From the NCBI GenBank assembly GCA_014378155.1, contig JACMOF010000558.1:1-5303 (forward strand): a stretch of DNA of 5,303 nt, written 5' to 3'. Positions within the stretch are counted from its first letter, which is position 1; every line of letters starts with the position of its first letter. A program made the translations under genes and the position numbers. Below the pieces are notes generated by a model, which was not told the DNA's origin, searched no databases, and saw nothing but the letters and a program-made list of their open reading frames with translations. Shown in pieces: positions 1-5,303 of this stretch. Source of the DNA: Caulobacter sp. GTDB taxonomy: Bacteria > Pseudomonadota > Alphaproteobacteria > Caulobacterales > Caulobacteraceae.

Positions 1-1
1 C

Positions 2-220
2 GCCGCCCTCTATGTGACCACCGGCGTCAATGTTGGCGCGGCCGCCAAGGCCAAGAAGCTGATCACCATCGGCTCGGACACCTCGTGCGCCACCAGCGGC
101 AACTGCGTGATGAGCGTCTCGGCCGACCCCAAGGTCGAGATCGTCGTCAACCGCGCGGCCGCCGCCGCCGTGGGCGCGGTCTTCAAGGCCGCCTTCCGCA
201 TGATGATCCGCGAAGTCTGA
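2..220 (+). CDS. YfiR-like (DUF4154) periplasmic protein, 3' end only
   Basis: This is the last 72 codons of a gene that starts left of the window; the frame is open from base 2 to a TGA at 218-220. The segment reads LYVTTGV near its start, then LITIGSDTSCATSGNCVMSV, then VEIVVNRAAAAA, and ends FRMMIREV. This matches the end of the YfiR/DUF4154 family: a beta strand with a 'time/gly/ser' turn, a Cys pair (here C-x5-C), a strand in which residues of the form E-I-x-V-N lead into a helix, and a final short helix. YfiR of Pseudomonas is a periplasmic repressor of the diguanylate cyclase YfiN, and its cysteines form disulfides; the pair here may do the same (inference). The gene lies 26 nt before a TonB-dependent receptor, a frequent pairing, so the two are probably co-transcribed. 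Whether it acts on a cyclase or a histidine kinase cannot be told, because no such gene is in the window. Family assignment rests on remembered motif resemblance. Confidence 0.75.
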   Translation, partial: AALYVTTGVNVGAAAKAKKLITIGSDTSCATSGNCVMSVSADPKVEIVVNRAAAAAVGAVFKAAFRMMIREV

Positions 221-246
221 TCCAGCTCGAGCCCAGAGATAAAATC

Positions 247-2265
247 ATGAAAAAGACTCTTCTGGCCGGCGTTTCGGCCACCTTCGCCCTATCCATGGCC
301 GCCACGGCCGCCCATGCCCAGTCGATCGACTACGGCGCGATGGAGCAGCTGTTCAACGAACCGGTGACGACCAGCGCCACCGGCTCGCCGCAGCGTTCGA
401 CCGAGGTTCCGGTGGCCATGGAGATCATTACCGCCGCCGACATCAAGCGCTCGGGCGCCGTCGACCTGCCGACCATCCTCAGCCGCGTCGCCGGCCTGGA
501 CGTGCTGAACTGGGGCGCTGGCGCCTCGGACGTCAGCGTCCGCGGCTATGACCAGGCGATGTCGCCGCGCCTGCTGGTGCTGATCAACGGCCGCCAGGTC
601 TATCTGGACCACTATGGCTACACCGCCTGGGCGACCCTGCCGGTGCAGCTGTCGGAGATCCGCCAGATCGAAGTCGTCAAAGGCCCCAACAGCGCCCTGT
701 TCGGGTTCAACGCCGTGGGCGGCGTGGTCAACATCATTACCCAGAACCCGAAGTTCGACAACGACGGCTCGGTCTCGATCACCGGCGGCACGAACGGCTA
801 TGGCGAACTGTCGGTGGTCAAGTCGGTCAAGCTGGGCGAGCGCTTCTTCGCCCGTCTGTCGGCCGGCGCGGCCCAGATGGACGAGTACAAGAACACCACG
901 GCCACGGCGTCCAACCTGCTGACCAACCCGGCCCGCGTTTCGGCCAACATCGACACCATCACCCAGCTGACCGAAAAGACCGAACTACGCATCGAAGGCT
1001 CGTGGTCGAACGTCCAGATCAGCGAGGCGGTCTCGAACAACGCCTATTCGCCCAGCAAGTACGTCACGACCTCGGCCAAGGCGACCCTGGCCTCGGACAC
1101 CAAGCTCGGCTTGCTGCAGGGCTCGGTCTATCAGACCAACCTGACCGCCAAGCAGACCGTCGCCGGCCAAAAGGCCCGCTTCGAGAACAAGATCACCGTG
1201 GCTAGCGTCCAGGACCTGTTCAAGATCGGCGCTCAGCACACCTTCCGCATTGGTGGTGAATATCGCGAGAACGAGGTCAACACCGCCCCGCTGGCGGGCG
1301 GCAAGGTCAGCTACAAGGTCGCGGCGGTTTCGGGCATGTGGAACTGGGCCGTCAGCGACAAGCTGGCCCTGACCCTGGCCGGTCGCTACGACAGCCTGGA
1401 CCTGTCGCGGGAAGGCACGTTCCCGGCCGGCTATCCGCCCGTGACCAACGCCTATTGGGACCGCTCGATCAAAGAAGCCAGCTACAATGCCGGCCTCGTC
1501 TATCGTCCGACCGACGCCGACAGCATCAAGCTGACCGCCGCGCGCGGCGTGCAGGTTCCGACCCTGGTCGACCTGGGCGCGGTGCAATTGCGGGTCACGG
1601 TCGGTCCCTACACCATCGGCGTCATCGGCAATCCGACCCTGAAGCCGTCGATCGTCACCAATTACGAGATTGGCTACGAGCGCACCCTGCCGGGTCTGCT
1701 GGACGCCAGGGCCGGCGTCAGCGTCTTCACCCAGAAGACCGAGGACGTGAAGGGCCAGCCCAGCTCCGGCCAGATCGATGTCATGCCGACCGTGCCGGGC
1801 GTGCTGCCGCTGCTCAGCTATCGCAATGTCGGCGCCAGCAAGATGTGGGGTGTTGAACTGACCGCCTCGGGCAAGATCGCCGGCGGCTACCACTGGAGCG
1901 GTGACTGGACCTTCACTGATGTCGACGACCAGCCGGCCGCCGGCTTCACGCCGCAGGTCCGCTTGGTCGCCTATTCAGCGACCACGCCGGAAGTGCGCGG
2001 CAATGTCGCCTTCGGCTGGGCCAACGCCCAATGGTCGGCCGACGCCTTCGCCCACTACACCGGCGACCACGACGGCTACGCTTCGGCAGGCGCGCTGGTT
2101 CCGATCGACGGCTATGTCACCCTGGGCGGCCGCGTGGCCCGTTCCTTCGACCAAGGCCTGACTCTTGCGCTCAGCGGTCAGAACCTGACCGAAGGCCATC
2201 AGCGCCAGACGTCCGGCCTGGAAGTCGAGCGCCGGATTTTCCTGTCGCTCAGCAAGAGCTGGTAA
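247..2265 (+). CDS. TonB-dependent outer-membrane receptor
   Basis: A complete 672-aa receptor. ATG 247 is chosen because it opens a classical signal peptide (MKK, hydrophobic core to about residue 20, AHA|Q cleavage after residue 24) and has a weak AGAG Shine-Dalgarno at 235-238. The same frame is open back to base 85, but that extension is Arg-rich and overlaps the upstream gene. The plug domain spans about residues 38-166, including LLVLINGRQVY (109-119) and the conserved IEVVKGPNSALFGFNAVGG (141-159) followed by VNIIT. Residues 38-45 (EPVTTSAT) are a possible TonB box. About residues 175-672 form the beta-barrel, which ends in FLSLSKSW with the terminal aromatic residue expected by the BAM machinery. 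I saw no cysteine. The protein imports a ligand across the outer membrane using TonB-ExbBD energy. The ligand (siderophore, cobalamin, sugar or other) cannot be read from sequence. It follows the YfiR-like gene by 26 nt and is followed by a terminator, so it is the last gene of its unit. Confidence 0.93.
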   Translation: MKKTLLAGVSATFALSMAATAAHAQSIDYGAMEQLFNEPVTTSATGSPQRSTEVPVAMEIITAADIKRSGAVDLPTILSRVAGLDVLNWGAGASDVSVRGYDQAMSPRLLVLINGRQVYLDHYGYTAWATLPVQLSEIRQIEVVKGPNSALFGFNAVGGVVNIITQNPKFDNDGSVSITGGTNGYGELSVVKSVKLGERFFARLSAGAAQMDEYKNTTATASNLLTNPARVSANIDTITQLTEKTELRIEGSWSNVQISEAVSNNAYSPSKYVTTSAKATLASDTKLGLLQGSVYQTNLTAKQTVAGQKARFENKITVASVQDLFKIGAQHTFRIGGEYRENEVNTAPLAGGKVSYKVAAVSGMWNWAVSDKLALTLAGRYDSLDLSREGTFPAGYPPVTNAYWDRSIKEASYNAGLVYRPTDADSIKLTAARGVQVPTLVDLGAVQLRVTVGPYTIGVIGNPTLKPSIVTNYEIGYERTLPGLLDARAGVSVFTQKTEDVKGQPSSGQIDVMPTVPGVLPLLSYRNVGASKMWGVELTASGKIAGGYHWSGDWTFTDVDDQPAAGFTPQVRLVAYSATTPEVRGNVAFGWANAQWSADAFAHYTGDHDGYASAGALVPIDGYVTLGGRVARSFDQGLTLALSGQNLTEGHQRQTSGLEVERRIFLSLSKSW

Positions 2266-2286
2266 GCTCAACCTTCCAAAGCGCAG

Positions 2287-2316
2287 AAGGGCCCCGTCGA
2301 GAGACGGGGCCTTTTT
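2287..2316 (+). terminator. Rho-independent terminator of the receptor operon
   Basis: Arms GGCCCCGTC (2290-2298) and GACGGGGCC (2303-2311) form a 9-bp GC-rich stem closed by a GAGA loop, which fits the GNRA tetraloop class. A G-U and two A-U pairs extend the base, and five T's (2312-2316) follow. It lies 21 nt after the receptor stop and just before the end of the convergent gene. Read on the other strand, the hairpin is followed only by CTTCTGC, so it should terminate mainly rightward transcription. Confidence 0.93.
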
Positions 2317-2319
2317 CGT

Positions 2320-2946
2320 TCAGTCGTCCCAACCAGGGCGTTTCTTCTTCTTCCCAACGGCAAACAGGCCCGGATAGGGACCTTTACCGGCGCGGTAGAG
2401 GCACCAGTCGTCGTCCTTCCTGCAACCGCCGTCGAAGCCCGCCTTCTTTTCCGGGTCGATGGCGGCGTAGAGGGCGGGGCCGTTCTTGTTCCGGGCGCCC
2501 AAGGCCTCGGCGCAGGCTTGGCGCTCGGCCGTGGTCAGCTTGACGATATCGGCTTCAGTGCAGCTGCTTCTACGCGCCGCCTGGCGCAGGGCTTCACCAC
2601 CGCCAGTCAAGGTCCCGCGCGCGGTAAAGCCGGGCGGGGCGACGATCTGGCGGGCGGGTGGGGCCGGCGGGGACGGCGACGCAGCAACGGGCGGGGGTAG
2701 GGCGGCGAGGCCCGGAACCGCGACGGGCGCCACGGCTGGTGCGTCGTCGCTTTTGGATTGCTCGTGGCGAGGTTCGGGTGGTTTGGCAGGCGCGGCGGCG
2801 GTCAGCTCGACGACGACGCTGCGGGGTTCGATCGGCACGGGACCGGGCGGGATCGCCGCCAACAGAGCCCAGCCCAACAGGCCGTGCAGCGCCAGGGATG
2901 CGGCCCCGACGCCCAGCCATCGACGCGCCCTGGGTTTCACGCGCAT
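2320..2946 (-). CDS. TonB-like inner-membrane protein with a Cys-containing C-terminal domain
   Basis: A complete 208-aa protein. ATG 2946 is the most upstream usable start; an earlier in-frame ATG (2970) meets a TGA five codons later. Residues 1-9 are basic (RVKPRARR), and about 10-32 form one membrane helix containing SLALH (17-21). This SxxxH pattern matches the Ser/His pair of the TonB helix (SVCIH in E. coli) that contacts ExbB/ExbD. PRSVVVELTAAAP (41-53) resembles the strand just after the helix in TonB proteins. Residues 33-108 are rich in Pro and Ala, like a periplasm-spanning linker. The TonB C-terminal domain is not recognisable. Instead, about 118-195 form a small domain with Cys 129, 145, 175 and 182, including CTEADIVKLTTAERQAC, and the tail is basic (GKKKKRPGWDD). 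An N-in, periplasmic protein is expected. A role as an accessory energy transducer is inference, and a structural envelope protein is equally possible. It faces the receptor gene tail to tail across 54 bp. Confidence 0.78.
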   Translation of the reverse strand: MRVKPRARRWLGVGAASLALHGLLGWALLAAIPPGPVPIEPRSVVVELTAAAPAKPPEPRHEQSKSDDAPAVAPVAVPGLAALPPPVAASPSPPAPPARQIVAPPGFTARGTLTGGGEALRQAARRSSCTEADIVKLTTAERQACAEALGARNKNGPALYAAIDPEKKAGFDGGCRKDDDWCLYRAGKGPYPGLFAVGKKKKRPGWDD

Positions 2947-2978
2947 GAGCGCTCAAAACGGCGCTCGCATGGGCGCAT
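2937..2978 (-). CDS. Possible 13-codon leader ORF overlapping the next start
   Basis: ATG 2978 lies 6 nt after a perfect AAGGAG and reads MRPCERRFERSCA before TGA at 2939-2937. The 208-aa gene begins at 2946 in another frame, so the two overlap by 10 nt. This is the geometry of translational coupling, where a ribosome that ends on the leader restarts at the neighbouring ATG. The peptide is Arg- and Cys-rich (4 Arg, 2 Cys) but too short to assign to a family. The alternative is a single-base sequence error, in which case these codons would be the true N-terminus of the 208-aa protein. The reading frame and the Shine-Dalgarno are seen directly; translation is not shown. Confidence 0.35.
   Translation of the reverse strand: MRPCERRFERSCA
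2944..2971 (-). promoter_or_regulatory. Hairpin enclosing the start codon of the 208-aa gene
   Basis: In the minus-strand transcript CAUG..AGCGC (5' arm) can pair with GCGCUCAUG (3' arm). This gives nine base pairs with a two-base bulge (CG) and an eight-base loop, CGUUUUGA. The last three bases of the 3' arm are the AUG of the 208-aa gene, so the fold would hide its start. The 5' arm lies inside the leader ORF, so a ribosome on the leader would open it. The stem is seen in the sequence; the control mechanism is inference. Confidence 0.4.
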
Positions 2979-2984
2979 CGACAG

Positions 2985-2990
2985 CTCCTT
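2985..2990 (-). promoter_or_regulatory. Perfect Shine-Dalgarno (AAGGAG) of the leader ORF
   Basis: AAGGAG sits 6 nt before ATG 2978, which is ideal spacing. It is the best ribosome binding site in the gap, yet it serves the 13-codon frame. The ATG at 2946 has only a weak GAG five bases upstream. Confidence 0.6.
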
Positions 2991-3011
2991 CACGCCCCCG
3001 CGTCGTCGTTC

Positions 3012-3039
3012 CAGCTAGCGTCACCGTGCGGCGAGACAA
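3012..3039 (-). promoter_or_regulatory. Candidate housekeeping promoter for the 208-aa gene
   Basis: On the minus strand TTGTCTC (3039-3033), a 13-nt spacer, then GCTAGCTG (3019-3012) fits the Caulobacter sigma-73 pattern TTGaCgS-N10-14-GCTANAWC. The -35 carries mismatches at T4 (A expected) and around position 6, and the -10 fails at positions 6 and 8. Transcription would begin near 3006, about 16 nt before the AAGGAG site. It lies downstream of the fad gene's terminator, as an independent promoter should. Confidence 0.4.
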
Positions 3040-3083
3040 TGTCCGCCGTGAGACCACCCTGACATGGACGCCCGGCTCCAACG

Positions 3084-3113
3084 AAAAGGGCCCGGCGTCG
3101 CCGCCGGACCCTT
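3084..3113 (-). terminator. Rho-independent terminator of the fad gene
   Basis: On the minus strand, AAGGGTCCGGCG and CGCCGGGCCCTT form a 12-bp stem with one U-G wobble, closed by a GCGA loop (GNRA class), then TTTT and CGTT. It begins 25 nt after the stop at 3138, so leftward transcription of the fad gene should end before the 208-aa gene. Confidence 0.9.
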
Positions 3114-3137
3114 CCGTGTTTCAGCAACCTACCGGGT

Positions 3138-5303
3138 TTAGGCGGCGGCCTTCTCTTTGACGCCGAAGCGGCTGTAGAAGGTCTCGCCCTTGGCGGCCAT
3201 GTCGCGCAGCAGCTGGGGCGGGGCGAACCGCGCGCCGTACTTCTGGGCCAGGGCGTCGCAGGCCTCGACGAACTTGGCGACGCCAAGCCCGTCGATCAGG
3301 CTGATCGGACCGCCGGTCCAGGGCGCGAAGCCCCAGCCCAGAATGGCCCCGACATCGGCTTCACGCGGGTCGGTGATGACGCCCTCCTCGAAGCAGCGAG
3401 CGGCTTCTACGGCCTGGCGGTAGAGCAGACGGGTGCGGATTTCCTCGATGCCGGCCTTATCGACCTCGGCGATCTTCACCGGGGCGAGATCGGCCAGGCC
3501 TTTCCACAGGGTCTTGGGGCCGTTCTCTGGATAGTCGTAGAAGCCCTTGCCATTCTTGCGGCCATAGCGGCCCTCGCCATCGACCATTTTCTCGATGATC
3601 GCTGTGAAGGGACGCTCCTCGTACTTGTCGCCGAGGTCCTTCTTGGTCTGCTGGGCGATCTTGTAGGAGAGGTCCAGCGCGACGTCGTCGTGCATCTCCA
3701 GCGGACCGCGCGGCATGCCGGTGGCCCGGCCGACATTGTCGATGATGGCCGGGGCGTAGCCGTCGGACAGCAGCTCCATGCCCTCCTGCACGAAGGTGCC
3801 GAAGCATCGCGAGGTGTAGAAGCCGCGGCTGTCATTGACGACGATCGGGGTCTTCTTGATCTTCAGGACATAGTCGATCGACTTGGCCAGGGCCTCCTGC
3901 GAGGTTTCCTCGCCCATGATCAGCTCGACCAAGCCCATCTTGTCGACCGGCGAGAAGAAGTGGATGCCGATGAACGAGGCAGGTCGCACCGACGCCTTGG
4001 CCAGGCCGGTGATCGGCAGGGTCGAGGTGTTGGAGCCAAAGATCGCGGTGTCGGCCAGCTGGACTTCGGCAAGCTTGGTCACCGAGGCCTTGACGTCGCG
4101 GTTCTCGAAAACCGCTTCCACCACCAGGTCCGAACCCTTGACGTGGGCGTAGTCCGAGGTCGGGTGGATCAAGGCGAGAATGCCCTCGCCCTTCTCCTTG
4201 GTCATCTTGCCGCGCGACACGGCCTTGGTGACCAGGGCCTGCGCATAGCCCTTGCCCTTGTCGGCGGCTTCTTGCGTCTGGTCGATCAGCACGGTCTCGA
4301 TGCCGGCCATGGCCTGCACATAGGCGATGCCCGCGCCCATCATGCCGGCGCCGAGCACGGCCACCTTCTTGACGTCGTAGTGCGGCACGCCGGCCGGGCG
4401 GCCCGAGCCCTTGCCCAGCTCTTGAAGCGAGAGGAACAGGGTGCGGATCATGCCCTTGGCCTGGGGCGACATCAGGGTCTTGAGGAAGTAGCGGGTCTCG
4501 ATGCGGATGGCCGCGTCGAACGGCACCTGGGTGCCCTCATAGACGGCCTTCATGATGTTCAGTTGGGCGGGATAGTTGCCATAGGATTGCTTGCGCAGCA
4601 TGGCGTTGCCCATCACGAACACCTGGCTTCCGGTGGGGGTGTAGGGACCGCCGCCGGGCAGCTTGAAGTCCTTCTTGTCCCACGGGGCGACGGCGTCGCC
4701 CTTGGTCTTGATCCAGGTCTTGGCCGCCTCGATCACCTGGTCGGCGGGGACCACTTCGTGGACGACCTTCAGGGCCAGGGCCTCGTCCGGCTTCATCGAC
4801 TTGCCTTCCAGCAGATACGGCGCCGCGGCCATCACGCCCATCAGGCGCACCAGCCGTTGGGTGCCGCCGCCGCCGGGCAGCAGGCCGACCTTGGCTTCCG
4901 GGAGACCCAGCTGGATCTTCGGATTGTCGGCCACCACGCGATAGTGGCAGGCCAGGGTCATTTCCAGGCCACCGCCGAGGGCCAGGCCGTTGATCGCCGC
5001 GGCGATCGGCTTGCCGCCGGTCTCCAGGGCGCGGAAGGCCTTGTTCAGCGCAAAGCCGGCGTCGAACGCCGCCTTCAGGTCGCCACCGCCGATGCCGCCT
5101 TCGGCCCCGCCCAGTTCGCCGAGGTCAGCCCCGGCGCAGAAGCCGGTGGTCTTGCCCGAGGTCAGGACGGCGCCCTTGATGGCGGCGTCGGTCTTGAGGG
5201 TCTCGACCAGCTCGCCGATCTCGTGGATCACCCAGGCGGTCAGGGTGTTCATCGGCCGGCCGGGCCCGTCGAAGGGGACCAGGGCGATACCGTCGGCATC
5301 GAC
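3138..5303 (-). CDS. fadJ: FadJ/FadB-type enoyl-CoA hydratase / 3-hydroxyacyl-CoA dehydrogenase, 5' end cut
   Basis: A 721-aa stretch runs from the right edge to TAA at 3140-3138, with probably only some ten to twenty N-terminal residues missing. Residues are counted from the edge. The hydratase (crotonase) domain covers about 1-200: FCAGADL (55-61), then GGGLE with Glu114 and GLPEAKVG with Glu136, the two catalytic glutamates of the FadB family. The NAD-binding 3-hydroxyacyl-CoA dehydrogenase domain begins at about 311 with KKVAVLGAGMMGAGIA (Rossmann GxGxxG). It carries SNTS (424-427), HFFSPVDKMGLVE with His448 and Glu460 (catalytic dyad), and NDSRGF at 490. The C-terminal dehydrogenase domains run from about 500 to the end and include RAADVG-like EADVGAILGWGFAPWTGG. 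The enzyme hydrates trans-2-enoyl-CoA and oxidises L-3-hydroxyacyl-CoA with NAD+ in the cytoplasm. A thiolase partner is expected nearby, perhaps right of the window. All key residues are present, so it should be active. fadJ versus fadB naming is uncertain. Confidence 0.95.
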   Translation of the reverse strand, partial: VDADGIALVPFDGPGRPMNTLTAWVIHEIGELVETLKTDAAIKGAVLTSGKTTGFCAGADLGELGGAEGGIGGGDLKAAFDAGFALNKAFRALETGGKPIAAAINGLALGGGLEMTLACHYRVVADNPKIQLGLPEAKVGLLPGGGGTQRLVRLMGVMAAAPYLLEGKSMKPDEALALKVVHEVVPADQVIEAAKTWIKTKGDAVAPWDKKDFKLPGGGPYTPTGSQVFVMGNAMLRKQSYGNYPAQLNIMKAVYEGTQVPFDAAIRIETRYFLKTLMSPQAKGMIRTLFLSLQELGKGSGRPAGVPHYDVKKVAVLGAGMMGAGIAYVQAMAGIETVLIDQTQEAADKGKGYAQALVTKAVSRGKMTKEKGEGILALIHPTSDYAHVKGSDLVVEAVFENRDVKASVTKLAEVQLADTAIFGSNTSTLPITGLAKASVRPASFIGIHFFSPVDKMGLVELIMGEETSQEALAKSIDYVLKIKKTPIVVNDSRGFYTSRCFGTFVQEGMELLSDGYAPAIIDNVGRATGMPRGPLEMHDDVALDLSYKIAQQTKKDLGDKYEERPFTAIIEKMVDGEGRYGRKNGKGFYDYPENGPKTLWKGLADLAPVKIAEVDKAGIEEIRTRLLYRQAVEAARCFEEGVITDPREADVGAILGWGFAPWTGGPISLIDGLGVAKFVEACDALAQKYGARFAPPQLLRDMAAKGETFYSRFGVKEKAAA

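Noticed and set aside
85..246. Longer receptor ORF starting at base 85
   Set aside because: The extra 54 residues are Arg-rich shadow of the YfiR-like gene in another frame; a clear signal peptide and a ribosome site begin at 247.
255..259. GACTC (a GANTC methylation site) eight bases into the receptor gene
   Set aside because: GANTC would matter if the host has CcrM, but a single site inside codons 3-5 with no promoter nearby is not evidence of cell-cycle control.
985..1893. 302-aa open frame antisense to the receptor
   Set aside because: A GC-rich shadow of the receptor codons; its protein is low-complexity Ala/Gly/Arg/Asp-rich with no recognisable domain.
2300..2320. The receptor terminator as a strong terminator for the minus strand too
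   Set aside because: After the hairpin the minus strand reads CTTCTGCGC, too poor in T for efficient release; at most a weak effect.
2968..2970. ATG at 2970 as an earlier start for the 208-aa gene
   Set aside because: It is in the same frame but is followed after five codons by TGA, so it cannot extend the protein.
2486..3160. 224-aa open frame on the plus strand over the TonB-like gene
   Set aside because: It crosses both the promoter gap and a terminator, has Arg/Ser/Pro-rich nonsense composition, and opposes a gene with a clear membrane helix and linker.
5250..5252. ATG at 5252 as the true start of the fad gene
   Set aside because: The frame stays open to the window edge and encodes VDADGIALVPFDGPGRP, the expected first strand of the crotonase fold, so the start lies outside.
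5253..5267. GC palindromic run near the right edge
   Set aside because: It is explained by Gly/Pro/Arg codons of the fad gene (GPGRP) and has no T-tract or repeat partner.

Overview
The window looks like a chromosomal segment of a GC-rich alphaproteobacterium, most likely Caulobacteraceae (Caulobacter or a relative). This is inferred from the base composition, the style of the TonB-dependent receptor and its YfiR-like partner, and a possible Caulobacter-type housekeeping promoter (TTGTCTC, 13 nt, GCTAGCTG). No rRNA, tRNA, CRISPR array, IS element or prophage gene is visible.

Layout, left to right. Bases 2-220 (+) are the 3' end of a YfiR-like (DUF4154) periplasmic protein. After 26 nt comes a complete TonB-dependent outer-membrane receptor (247-2265, +) with a signal peptide, plug and 22-strand-type barrel. 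A strong intrinsic terminator (2287-2316) closes this two-gene unit. Facing it tail to tail is a 208-aa gene (2320-2946, -). Its product has a TonB-like N-terminus: a membrane helix with an SxxxH motif followed by a Pro/Ala-rich periplasmic linker. Its C-terminal domain is small, carries four cysteines and is not a TonB C-terminal domain. The 191-bp gap 2947-3137 holds a candidate promoter, a perfect Shine-Dalgarno in front of a 13-codon upstream ORF that overlaps the 208-aa gene's start, a hairpin that would enclose that start codon, and the terminator of the next gene. The rest (3138-5303, -) is a nearly complete FadJ/FadB-type multifunctional beta-oxidation enzyme whose first few codons lie beyond the right edge.

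Function. The left half is an uptake or sensing unit: the receptor imports an unknown ligand using TonB energy, and the YfiR-like protein is the usual periplasmic partner of such receptors in regulatory systems. The convergent TonB-like protein could be an accessory energy transducer or envelope protein, but nothing in the sequence proves a link. The right half is ordinary fatty-acid catabolism, insulated by its own terminator. The least ordinary features are the TonB-like protein with a non-TonB C-terminus and the leader-ORF/hairpin arrangement over its start codon.
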